Assembly (NCBI GenBank): GCA_964439085.1
Contig: CAYTNB010000015.1
Coordinates: 1-24,752 of the forward strand
DNA: 24,752 bases
Source of the DNA: JAADIV01 sp964439085
Lineage (GTDB): Bacteria > Desulfobacterota > Desulfobulbia > Desulfobulbales > VMSU01
Reading direction: 5' to 3'
In this document: positions 6,655 through 14,111 of the stretch, one piece after another
How positions within the stretch are numbered: position 1 is the stretch's first letter
How the letters are laid out: each line of letters opens with the position of its first letter
Translations under genes and position numbers: made by a program
Notes under the pieces: generated by a model
Told to the model about the DNA's origin: nothing
The model's input: the letters and a program-made list of their open reading frames with translations, nothing else
The model's database searches: none

Positions 6655-8502
6655 TCACATATAATAAAAGAACAACATCAGCATCATGACCACCAGATAA
6701 ATTACAGTCATGCCGGAACCAGCCCTTACATAATCGGCAGACGTGTAGCCACCGGGCCGCATAATCAGGGCATTTACCTGATGAGTTGGCAGAACAAATG
6801 TATTGGACGCAGCAACACCCACTGTCAAGGCCGTGATTTCGGGGTTAACCCCCGCTGCCAATGCCATGTTCATGCACAAAGGCACCAGCAGAACGGTAGC
6901 ACCGACGTTGGAAGTCACCAGGGTAAAGAAGGAAGTCAGCACAGCGACAACTGCCAGAAAAACAAGTGGGGAAACATCGCCAACCATGCTCACGATATTG
7001 ACCGCAATGTAATTAGCGGCACCAGTTTTCTGAAATGCGAGCCCCAAGGGAATAAGCCCTGCCAGCAAAAAGACGGTCATCCAGTCAACGGCCTTATATG
7101 CCTCGTCGATGGTCAACACCTTGCTCAAAATCATAAACAAAGCGCCGCTCAGCAAAGCAATGCAAAGCTGAACGTGAAATCCCAATGCCAGGGTCAAGGC
7201 AAGAACCAAACCGGCTAAGGCCAATTTTGCCTTTTCCGGATGCATAACCTCTCCTTTGATTTCCTGAGTAAAGATAAAATCTGGCTTATCTTTTAAGATA
7301 TGAAACTTCTTCCAGGCCCCTTGCATAAGAAGAGCATCTCCGGTCTGTACTTTCATTTTGGAAATACCTTCCAACAAAAGCTTACCGTTTCTGTAAAGAG
7401 CCAAGGGGTTGACGCCATATTTTTCCCGCATCCCTACTTCACGCATGGTTTTACCAACCAAGCTTGATCTCGGCGGAATCATTCCTTCCATAATACCGCT
7501 GTTATCGACAGACAATTCATCAGCAAATACTTCCAAATCATACCTGATCACCATGTTCATGTCTTCAGCCATTTTCTCGACGTTCTCCGGGGTACTGACA
7601 ACCGCAATCACATCGCCAGGCAAAATTAGATCATCCCAGATGGGGGTCATAATTGTATTGCAGTTTTCCCTTGCTATCCCAACCAAGGATGAGCGATACC
7701 GAGCCCTTATTCTCATATCTTCAAGCTTCTGAGCATGGAACGTCTCCGGTACCTCCAGCTCAAATACCTTACCTATATTATTGCCGTATGTACCCATCAA
7801 ATCGTTGCTTATAAAAGAAGAATCATTTTCCCCTTTTTTATTTGGCAAAATATACTTCCCTAAAAGGACAAAGTAGAGGATACCCGCTGCAACCAAAGCC
7901 ACTCCCATGGGGGTGACGGTAAAAAGCCCGAATGGCTCAAAAGCTTTTTGCGTGAGTGCAGGGTGATGAGCATTGTCGGCATACCATTTTTCCATCAAGT
8001 CGTTTAGCAAAATCAACGGACTTGAGCCAACCAGGGTCAGACAACCGCCGATGATGGCGCAAAATCCCATCGGCATCAGCACTCGTGATACAGGGAAGTT
8101 CAACTGTCGGCTGATCCGAAAGGTGGCTGGCATAAAGAGTGCGGCAGCGCCAATATTCTGCATAAAACTGGAGATAAAGGCCACCGTGCCAGAAATCAGA
8201 GCTATTATCCGTGATTCACTTTTACCTGACAGTTTCAATATCTGCTTTGCCAGAATATTCATAATCCCGGTTTTATCCAGCGCAGCGCCGATGATGATCA
8301 CCGCAATAATAGAAATAACCGCATTTGAGCTAAAGCCGCTGATTGCATCTTCTGCATCAATAATATTCAACAGCGGTAAGGCAACGACCATGATGAGTCC
8401 TACCACATCAACCCGCACGACGTTGGTGATAAACAATATGATAGCAATGGCCATAACCGCCAGGGTCATCCCGATCTGATGAGTAAAAACAACGCCTTCC
8501 AT
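6655..8502 (-). CDS. SLC13/DASS-family anion transporter with two TrkA-C domains
   Basis: Inner-membrane sodium- or proton-coupled transporter of 615 residues. Helices fill residues about 9-215 and 425-615. Each half has a hairpin motif: SFMQNIGAAALFMP (112-125) and TSNVGATVLLVP (530-541), the latter followed by ASNTFVLPTHQVNALI. Two RCK_C/TrkA-C regulatory domains sit in the central cytoplasmic loop at about 246-312 and 336-404. Sulfate, dicarboxylates and citrate are known substrates of relatives; which applies here cannot be told. The start at 8502 is chosen because AAGGAG lies 10 bases upstream and the protein then begins at the first helix; an in-frame extension to 8622 reads into repeat DNA. 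It converges with the efflux operon. Confidence 0.9.
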   Translation of the reverse strand: MEGVVFTHQIGMTLAVMAIAIILFITNVVRVDVVGLIMVVALPLLNIIDAEDAISGFSSNAVISIIAVIIIGAALDKTGIMNILAKQILKLSGKSESRIIALISGTVAFISSFMQNIGAAALFMPATFRISRQLNFPVSRVLMPMGFCAIIGGCLTLVGSSPLILLNDLMEKWYADNAHHPALTQKAFEPFGLFTVTPMGVALVAAGILYFVLLGKYILPNKKGENDSSFISNDLMGTYGNNIGKVFELEVPETFHAQKLEDMRIRARYRSSLVGIARENCNTIMTPIWDDLILPGDVIAVVSTPENVEKMAEDMNMVIRYDLEVFADELSVDNSGIMEGMIPPRSSLVGKTMREVGMREKYGVNPLALYRNGKLLLEGISKMKVQTGDALLMQGAWKKFHILKDKPDFIFTQEIKGEVMHPEKAKLALAGLVLALTLALGFHVQLCIALLSGALFMILSKVLTIDEAYKAVDWMTVFLLAGLIPLGLAFQKTGAANYIAVNIVSMVGDVSPLVFLAVVAVLTSFFTLVTSNVGATVLLVPLCMNMALAAGVNPEITALTVGVAASNTFVLPTHQVNALIMRPGGYTSADYVRAGSGMTVIYLVVMMLMLFFYYM

Positions 8503-8580
8503 ATATTTGGTTCTCCTTTTTATCCCGCTCAGCTTAAAGATTTTCCAATGTTCAATCTTTATAATCTTTAGCAGGTTGCA

Positions 8581-8606
8581 TGTTGATGTCGTCGTAAAAA
8601 GTACCC
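8581..8606. repeat. Isolated end of the MITE-like family found at 18005-18105
   Basis: TTGATGTCGTCGTAAAAA at 8583-8600 differs by one base from the left end of the element in the rpmI-rplT spacer. The following GTACCC matches its right end. No partner end is seen nearby, so this is a solo or decayed end. It lies about 80 bases upstream of the transporter start. Confidence 0.6.
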
Positions 8607-8645
8607 AAAAAGGGCATAGCAATCCGATCTACTGCGTTGTAGCAA

Positions 8646-8694
8646 TTTTTTAAGCACGAGGCATACCATCATGTATGGCCTCGCACCTAAAAAA
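8646..8694. repeat. Long imperfect hairpin upstream of the anion transporter
   Basis: Arms 8646-8666 and 8673-8694 pair across the loop CATCAT; the core CGAGGCATAC pairs with GTATGGCCTCG with one bulge, and both arms end in a run of T or A. In either direction a U-run follows the stem, so it could act as a bidirectional terminator. It lies between the intron remnant and the transporter gene. Confidence 0.5.
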
Positions 8695-8928
8695 CCACTA
8701 CCTACGCCTCTGAGTATCACTCCGTTCGCTTACCTGTATATCAAACTTTTCCCTGTCTACGCTTAGCTACTTAGCCATCCCAAGATTTTTGTCGAGTAGA
8801 CTGATCTCACCATATCATTTGAAAGTCAGACAGTTACCGTGTCTCTTTATTAAAACGCCTCGTCACAAGCGACTACTACGTGCTACACCCGTCGTTCTCC
8901 CATCAATAGTGGAATCAAGCCCCTCACA

Positions 8929-8963
8929 GAACCGTGCTTGCGCTATTTACGCACACGGGCTTC
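8929..8963 (-). ncRNA. Group II intron domain V hairpin
   Basis: On the minus strand the sequence runs from AAGCCCGTGTGCG through TAAATAGCGCAAGC to ACGGTTC. The GCCCGTG...CACGGTTC outer stem and the shorter upper stem have the layout of the catalytic domain V of bacterial group II introns. It lies just after the maturase stop, as expected. Confidence 0.7.
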
Positions 8964-8988
8964 AACAGCACACTTTACGTTAAAGAAA

Positions 8989-9216
8989 TCACCCCAGTTT
9001 CGCCAGAATGCGTGGAGTTGGCAACGGGAAGGGGTAAAGTAATAGTCCAAACTTCTCAAAGGTCAAGCTACCTCGTTTGCCTCTGCGCCCCAGCCATTTG
9101 AAAAGCAATTGTTTCACTTCATGATAGAAGTTCCCGATGCTCTTGCGGCCGACACAAAACATCTTGCCACTCTTTGAGATGGTACGGTAATGAGTGAAGC
9201 CGAGGAAATCCGTTTT
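8989..9216 (-). pseudogene. Remnant of group II intron reverse transcriptase/maturase
   Basis: The fragment reads KTDFLGFTHY at its start and GNFYHEVKQLLFKWLGRRGK towards the end, followed by SLTFEKF and PFPLPTPRI. These are the well-known blocks of LtrA-type proteins: the end of the reverse transcriptase domain and the C-terminal end of the maturase X domain. In intact proteins about 50 or more residues separate them; here they are nearly joined, so there is an internal deletion. All upstream polymerase motifs (including YADD) are absent. The open frame extends to 9288, but the first 24 residues do not resemble the family. Confidence 0.85.
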
Positions 9217-9244
9217 ATCAGGATTTGTTAGCGACCCTACGAGA

Positions 9245-9349
9245 ATGAAGAAAATTGGGCTTTTGAAAATGAAAGAATCTTTAGTCATGCAAATATTACC
9301 AGAGAGGCTAACATCAGGTAAAATAAAGAAAATTGAAGAAAACTTCTAA
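9245..9349 (+). other. Short open fragment next to the intron remnant
   Basis: A 34-residue frame, MKKIGLLKMKESLVMQ then ILPERLTSGKIKKIEENF, runs out of the left edge of the intron remnant on the opposite strand and is open further upstream into the remnant. It could be the end of a broken gene or transposase into which the intron once inserted. No family recognised and no ribosome-binding site seen. Confidence 0.15.
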
Positions 9350-9366
9350 TTTCATTTTCTCTAAAG

Positions 9367-9429
9367 AAAAAAACACCGCATTTTCAAACGGCCCAAATCC
9401 TGCCCTTTCAGGGTACGGTGACAGGATTT
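9367..9429 (-). terminator. Possible terminator region after the histidine kinase gene
   Basis: Read on the minus strand, AAATCCTG (9429-9422) pairs with CAGGATTT (9402-9395), with an inner CCCT-TTC-AGGG-like stem. A run of seven T follows, but only 21 bases further on (9373-9367). The gene-free stretch 9350-9598 shows nothing else recognisable. Confidence 0.35.
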
Positions 9430-9598
9430 ACATTTAATTAGCTACAATGACCTGAAGTATGATTAACAATCAATTCCCCAATCCCCCGGAATCATCCCAA
9501 AATGTTTTTGTAAAATATTTAAAGACCTTAAAATAAGGAAGGGCGGCGACCTGCAACGCTAAAAAACCATGTTTACAAGCGGGGCAACATTTCAAGGG

Positions 9599-12550
9599 TT
9601 AGTTCTTTCTTGTTTTTTTGTTAAGAACCATACCTACAACCCGATAAAAATCATCAACATTGATCGGTTTCGTGAGATATTCGTCAAAACCGGCTTCAAT
9701 GGCTATTTTTATATCAATGGGCATAGCATTACCGCTGAGCGCAACAACAGGTATTTCTTTTGTTTCCTGAAGTTTCCTAAGTCTCAGCAAAGTTTCAAAA
9801 CCATCTATACCCGGCATATTTAAATCCATTATAATAATATCGGGTTTATGTTCAACAGCAATTTTTATACCCTCCTTGCCACCCTCTGCGGTAAATAATT
9901 TCCAGTGTTCTCTTCGCTCTAAAATTACTTCAAGGAGTTGTCTATTAAACATATTGTCCTCTACGTAGAGCAATGTATAACTGCCTGTTAGAACAGTCCT
10001 TTCTCCAGGTGTTTGAGTAAGAATAGTCCCTTCCTTTTCGATTGGTGGTTCCGCAAAGGGAAGATCAATGGAAAATTTTGTTCCCTCACCGACTTCACTT
10101 TCGACATAAAGACTACCGTGCATCATCTCAACAAGCTGTTTGGTAATGGTAAGACCTATACCAGTACCCACTACTGAAGTGGCCTCGGCCCCTAAACGAT
10201 TAAATGGTTCAAATAACGAGTCTATTTTATCTTTCGCAATTCCCAGACCAGTATCAACAACTTTGAGTCGCCTTTTATTGGCAAATACTTCGAATGAAAG
10301 GCTCACACTGCCACCTTCCGGCCTATTGTATTTGATTGCATTGGAAAGCAAGTTCAAGATGATTTGTCTAAATCGAATGCGATCCGCTTCCACATAAATT
10401 GACGTATCTAATTCTTCGATCAATACTTCTACATTTTGGGACTCAGCCATTTGGCTTAATAGCTCGACAGATTCATTCACAACAGAGGCCATACAAACAG
10501 GCTCAATAAACATGTGTAAGCCTCCTGACTCTATTTGAGTCAGATCAAGGACATCATTAATGAGCCGTAGAAGATGTTCCCCAGACAGGAGAACTTTCTC
10601 TAGATGATTTTTTTGTTGAACATTTAAGGGGTCTTTTTTATCACTGTACAGAAATTGCGAAAAACCGATAATTGAGTTCAGAGGAGTCCGTAATTCATGA
10701 CTCATACTCGCAAGAAATGCCGATTTAGCCTGATTTGCATTTTCTGCAGCCTCCTTTGCTTGTTTTAAATCCTCACTCACTTGCTTGAGCTCAGTAATAT
10801 CTGTCACCAGGGCAAATGAACCTATCTCCCGACCTTTTTCATCAATAAATGGCGTGGAGTTAAACAAACATGGGACATTCATCTTGTCAGGTCGACATAA
10901 CGATATCTCATAGGCCCCCGTTTCTCTTTCTTGACAATTAGCAATATGGTCTTCAAAAATGTTGCGATTTGCCTCGTCAACAAAATCAAAAATTGAATGT
11001 CCTATAATGTTTTCCGGTGATCTATCAAGAATGAGACAAAGAGCTTCATTAACCTCTACGGTTTTAGCCTGTTGGTCGATGAACAAAAAACCTTCATTGG
11101 CGGTTGTTAATATTTTTTGAAGGCGGTTCTCACTTTCTTTAAGTGCAACATTGGTTTTCTTTTGAATGGTAATATCATCTTTAACTGCTACAAAATTAGT
11201 TATCTCATGTTGTTTATTAAATATGGGTGATATGGAAGCCGCTTCCCAATATTTTGAACCATCTTTTTTTTTGTTGCATATTTCACCATGCCAATCTCTT
11301 CCAGCCAATATCGTCGACCACAGCTCCTTATAAAAACTTTGCGGTTGCTCCCCTGCATTTAAAATACGTGGGTTTTGACCAAGCACCTCCTCTGCTGTAT
11401 ATCCCGAGACCTCTTCAAATTTTGGATTGACATATGTTATATTTCCATCAAAATCTGTTATCAAAACAGAGGCAGAGCTGTGAGTAACAGCAGCAGAGAG
11501 CTTTTTCAGTTCATGGGCATCTGCATAACGCCCAAGGATCCCCCTGCGTGTATACCAAAAAAGGAAAAAGGCTACACCCCAAATAGCCAGCAAGGTAGCA
11601 ATGACCAAGTGCTTATCTTGAACCTCTTTTAAGAATCCTATAAACGAGACGGAATGATTTGTTTGTGAGTGGATTAGCACCAACTGCCAACCAGGCAAAG
11701 AGTTAATTCCCGCTGTCTCAAGATGCAATGAATTGTTTTTACTGTCCAGTGCGACAGCGTCCGAGATTTTTGTTAAACCAGTCCAATTCCATGGCCCATC
11801 GCCAAACTTGTGATTCTCTTTAAGTGCACTGGCCGCATCCTCTTGAGGTTTCCACAACCAATTCAAGTGATATCTTTTATCACTGCTGAAAATAATCAAA
11901 CCAGCTGGAGCTACCAGATTTAAAATAACACCCTTATGATTATCTGCAAATTTTACAATAAATTGTTCAACGGATAATCTAACAACAATAACTCCTTTAG
12001 CGCCTGCCCTTTGATTTTCATATATTGGCTGACTGAGATAAATTCCTATTTTGCGGGAGGTATCGACAATTGCAGCATAAACGGAAGGGGTTCCCGAAAT
12101 TGCCTCTTTAAAATAAGGCTGTAAAGCATAATTGTTGCTAACAAAACTATTGGAATCTTTTCTATTACTCGAAGCGACAACAGTTCCAACCTGGTTTAAC
12201 AGATAACAGACATCCGCCTCTAAAATTTCCTTAGCAAAATCGAGATGAGAATTGGTTATTTGCAGTGAATTTTCAGATGGGTTGATAAGTGGTGGCAAGA
12301 AATCACTGTCTTGTGCCAGCAATTTCATGTGTTTTATCAAAAAGGAAAGATGAGAGTTTACATGCTGTAGGTTTACAGAAAAAACGTCCTTTTCCTGTTC
12401 ATAATAAAAATTTTGTTTAAGTATCATCTCGGTTCTCAAATAGAAAAAAGCCCCGAGTAGAGAACAGAGTATAATTGATAAAGCCATTAACCTTACCCAA
12501 ATTAATGCTTTATGTTTCGGAAAAAGGAAAAAGGAAAAAAATTTTAGCAT
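9599..12550 (-). CDS. Hybrid sensor histidine kinase (periplasmic sensor, two PAS, receiver)
   Basis: A 983-residue membrane sensor kinase. TM1 at about 18-37 and TM2 at about 314-333 bracket a periplasmic region of about 275 residues that looks like a double-Cache domain of the DctB kind (SQPIYEN and GVIVVRLSVEQFI). PAS domains lie at about 350-465 and 473-590 (second ends LVTDITELKQ), linked by coiled coil. The dimerisation/phospho-acceptor motif SHELRTPLNSIIGFS has His618. The ATPase has an N-box with Asn737, DTGLGI near 766 and GTGIGL near 795. The receiver (about 858-978) has acidic residues E864/D865, phospho-acceptor Asp909 and Lys961. It has no output domain, so a phosphotransfer protein or separate regulator elsewhere is implied. 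No partner lies beside it. The ligand is unknown. The ribosome-binding site is weak. Confidence 0.93.
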   Translation of the reverse strand: MLKFFSFFLFPKHKALIWVRLMALSIILCSLLGAFFYLRTEMILKQNFYYEQEKDVFSVNLQHVNSHLSFLIKHMKLLAQDSDFLPPLINPSENSLQITNSHLDFAKEILEADVCYLLNQVGTVVASSNRKDSNSFVSNNYALQPYFKEAISGTPSVYAAIVDTSRKIGIYLSQPIYENQRAGAKGVIVVRLSVEQFIVKFADNHKGVILNLVAPAGLIIFSSDKRYHLNWLWKPQEDAASALKENHKFGDGPWNWTGLTKISDAVALDSKNNSLHLETAGINSLPGWQLVLIHSQTNHSVSFIGFLKEVQDKHLVIATLLAIWGVAFFLFWYTRRGILGRYADAHELKKLSAAVTHSSASVLITDFDGNITYVNPKFEEVSGYTAEEVLGQNPRILNAGEQPQSFYKELWSTILAGRDWHGEICNKKKDGSKYWEAASISPIFNKQHEITNFVAVKDDITIQKKTNVALKESENRLQKILTTANEGFLFIDQQAKTVEVNEALCLILDRSPENIIGHSIFDFVDEANRNIFEDHIANCQERETGAYEISLCRPDKMNVPCLFNSTPFIDEKGREIGSFALVTDITELKQVSEDLKQAKEAAENANQAKSAFLASMSHELRTPLNSIIGFSQFLYSDKKDPLNVQQKNHLEKVLLSGEHLLRLINDVLDLTQIESGGLHMFIEPVCMASVVNESVELLSQMAESQNVEVLIEELDTSIYVEADRIRFRQIILNLLSNAIKYNRPEGGSVSLSFEVFANKRRLKVVDTGLGIAKDKIDSLFEPFNRLGAEATSVVGTGIGLTITKQLVEMMHGSLYVESEVGEGTKFSIDLPFAEPPIEKEGTILTQTPGERTVLTGSYTLLYVEDNMFNRQLLEVILERREHWKLFTAEGGKEGIKIAVEHKPDIIIMDLNMPGIDGFETLLRLRKLQETKEIPVVALSGNAMPIDIKIAIEAGFDEYLTKPINVDDFYRVVGMVLNKKTRKN

Positions 12551-12668
12551 TGGTATTAACTCGGTGTTTAATATATTGAAAGATTAAATACACATACCGT
12601 AAAGAGAAAATAATCATCCCTGATATCCGCTAACTTAGGGAAGGTGATGATTTTACACTTATATTGGG

Positions 12669-12680
12669 AGGTATATACCT
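12669..12680. promoter_or_regulatory. Perfect 12-bp palindrome upstream of the kinase gene
   Basis: AGGTATATACCT is fully self-complementary and lies about 120 bases upstream of the kinase start. It could be a regulator-binding site; nothing else supports this. Confidence 0.25.
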
Positions 12681-12795
12681 ACATCTTGCCATTAACACAA
12701 AAAGCTTGTTATCTATGCTAAATTTTTGGTTGAACAAGAGATTCATGCAACTACGAGACAGAGCAAAGTCTTTGACAACCCTTTACAAATTATAA

Positions 12796-12818
12796 TCCCG
12801 GCGACACAGTCGCCGGGA
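12796..12818. terminator. GC-rich hairpin in the gene-poor stretch
   Basis: TCCCGGCGAC pairs perfectly with GTCGCCGGGA across a 3-base ACA loop, very stable in AT-rich surroundings. On the minus strand it is followed by TTATAATTTG, only weakly T-rich. It may be a terminator left from a lost gene. Confidence 0.4.
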
Positions 12819-13302
12819 ACAACTAATAATTAAAGATGATATCATGTAAATCGCTGATTGAGAAGCTGTAATTCATTCAGATGTTCAAGGACGAGACCAT
12901 GTCAAATGGAAACTGGATCAAGCTGAATTATCAAGTTTCTTTTCAGGATAGTGCTCGAACATGCGGCCATGGCGTTGAATATGATAACGAAATTCCTCCG
13001 GAATGCCGTGCAATTCCTCGATCGAGTAATACTAGGGTAGGATTGATATAAAAAAATAAGGCAGACAGCCAAATACTAAATTTGATCACAATTGAACATA
13101 GATCTACGTGTAAGGAAACATTTTCGCTATCAAAACCCAAATGTAACTATTCAACAACACTCCATCTTCGCCCATTCAGAGGTGTTCTCAAATAGCACCT
13201 ATAGCCTCACTAAATGAACGAATATGAAGCACAGCTGAACAGTTACGATCCTGAATTTGGGGTAATTTCTTGCCTTAGCGAAATAGTCACACCCCAATAA
13301 CA

Positions 13303-13340
13303 TAAATAAAAGGGGCTTTCAAGTTTCCTTGAAAGCCCCT
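13303..13340 (-). terminator. Rho-independent terminator after tRNA-Pro
   Basis: AGGGGCTTTCAAG at 13311-13323 and CTTGAAAGCCCCT at 13328-13340 form a perfect 13-bp stem with a 4-base loop. On the minus strand the stem is followed by TTTTATTT. It lies 9 bases after the tRNA and closes the long minus-strand block. Confidence 0.92.
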
Positions 13341-13348
13341 AGCACTAC

Positions 13349-13425
13349 TGGTCGGGATGAGAGGATTCGAACCTCCGACCACTTGACCCCCAGTCAAGTG
13401 CGCTACCAGGCTGCGCTACATCCCG
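13349..13425 (-). tRNA. tRNA-Pro, anticodon GGG
   Basis: A 77-base cloverleaf including an encoded CCA. Acceptor CGGGATG pairs with CATCCCG; the anticodon stem CTTGA/TCAAG holds loop CTGGGGG, giving anticodon GGG; the T arm has GGTTCGAATCC. It sits 8 bases after the merR-like gene, an arrangement also known from other proteobacteria (ihfA, merR, tRNA-Pro). Confidence 0.97.
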
Positions 13426-13432
13426 ATCAAAA

Positions 13433-13774
13433 TTAAGTAAATATATTTCTTATGCCAATTAGTTCTGACTTTATTAGGTGTAGAAAATCAGCATAATCTT
13501 TCTGGGTCTTTTTATTTGATTTATTGAATTTTGCCAAGGCTTTTTTAGTGCCTGCTATTGTTAATCCATCATTTTGGATCAACTTTTTAATCAAATTAAT
13601 ATTTTCAATATCAATTTTTCTATAAAGGCGCTGTTTGGAGTTGGCACGATGAGGTTTAAGCAACTTAAATTCGGTTTCCCAATATCGTAATGTATGAGAT
13701 TTAATGCCCGTCAAGTCACATACTTCACCGATTTTATAATACTTTTTTGCGGGTAAGCTATCTAAAGTTCTCAC
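13433..13774 (-). CDS. MerR-family transcriptional regulator
   Basis: A 113-residue protein. Residues about 12-80 are a MerR winged helix-turn-helix (YYKIGEVCDLTGIKSHTLRY, then RRLYR-like QRLYRKIDIENINLIKKL), with the usual WE after LRY. A short lysine-rich helix follows instead of a metal-binding effector domain, so it is a minimal member with no obvious inducer. Such genes commonly follow ihfA in proteobacteria; their targets are not well known. The start is GTG at 13774, because the ATG four bases upstream is quickly stopped in its own frame. The ribosome-binding site is weak, and the gene is probably co-transcribed with ihfA. Confidence 0.88.
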   Translation of the reverse strand: MRTLDSLPAKKYYKIGEVCDLTGIKSHTLRYWETEFKLLKPHRANSKQRLYRKIDIENINLIKKLIQNDGLTIAGTKKALAKFNKSNKKTQKDYADFLHLIKSELIGIRNIFT

Positions 13775-13805
13775 GTCATCAGACTCAAAATGTCCTTAAA
13801 ATAAT

Positions 13806-14108
13806 TTAACAGCTATTATCATTCACCTTTTCACGAACAATCTTACTGGGCTTGAATGTAACAATACGCCGTCTTGATATTTCCAATGTTTCTCCGGTTT
13901 GCGGATTTCTACCCTTTCGTGAAGACTTATCTCTAACCTTAAATGTGCCAAAATTTACAAGTTTGACGTCTTCACCGTCCAAGAGAGTTTGCTTAATACA
14001 GGAGAAAAAAGTATCTACCAAATCTCCAGCATCATTTTTGGATAAACCAATTTGGTCGTTGACTGCCTGCCCTAAACCCTGTCGGGTTAAATTTCTACCT
14101 ATAGTCAC
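13806..14108 (-). CDS. ihfA: Integration host factor alpha subunit
   Basis: A 100-residue HU/IHF-family DNA-bending protein. The C-terminal beta-arm block GRNPQTGETLEISRRRIVTF matches the family signature, with the intercalating proline in GRNP. LSKNDAGDLVDTFF is the N-terminal helix block of IhfA. The position right after pheT is the standard place of ihfA, which argues for IHF alpha rather than HU. The start is GTG at 14108, with GGGAGG 8 bases upstream, inside the end of pheT (3-base gap between genes). It bends DNA at promoters and recombination sites as a heterodimer with IhfB. Confidence 0.92.
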   Translation of the reverse strand: MTIGRNLTRQGLGQAVNDQIGLSKNDAGDLVDTFFSCIKQTLLDGEDVKLVNFGTFKVRDKSSRKGRNPQTGETLEISRRRIVTFKPSKIVREKVNDNSC

Positions 14109-14111
14109 TAA

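Larger units (their letters stand above)
8791..9245 (-). mobile_element. Decayed group II intron (3' part only)
   Basis: Read on the minus strand, the block holds a deleted fragment of the intron-encoded maturase (9216 down to 8989), then a domain V-like hairpin (8963-8929), then a 3' end reading TCTACTCGAC at about 8791, which resembles bacterial group II intron 3' ends. The 5' ribozyme domains and most of the reverse transcriptase are gone. The distance from domain V to the presumed end (about 138 bases) is longer than a usual domain VI, so some insertion or an inexact boundary is likely. It cannot splice or move by itself. Confidence 0.75.
12551..13302. other. Gene-poor stretch of about 750 bp
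   Basis: No intact gene is convincing here. Besides the palindrome at 12669 and the hairpin at 12796, a 37-residue minus-strand fragment at 12918-13031 (SIEELHGIPEEFRYHIQRHG then RMFEHYPEKKLDNSA and a stop) has protein-like composition but is bounded by a stop upstream, which suggests the tail of a decayed gene. No family recognised. The rest shows no clear structure. Confidence 0.4.

Noticed and set aside
6580..7218. Open frame of 212 residues on the plus strand
   Set aside because: It lies antisense to the SLC13-type transporter, is rich in His, Gln and Asn as expected of a reversed membrane-protein gene, and has no ribosome-binding site.
12771..12796. Plus-strand promoter TTGACA...TATAAT in the gene-poor gap
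   Set aside because: The spacer is only about 13 bases, too short for sigma-70, and no gene follows on that strand.
12943..13140. Open frame of 65 residues on the minus strand
   Set aside because: A different frame of the same DNA (12918-13031) looks more protein-like, and neither has a start signal; treated as decayed DNA.
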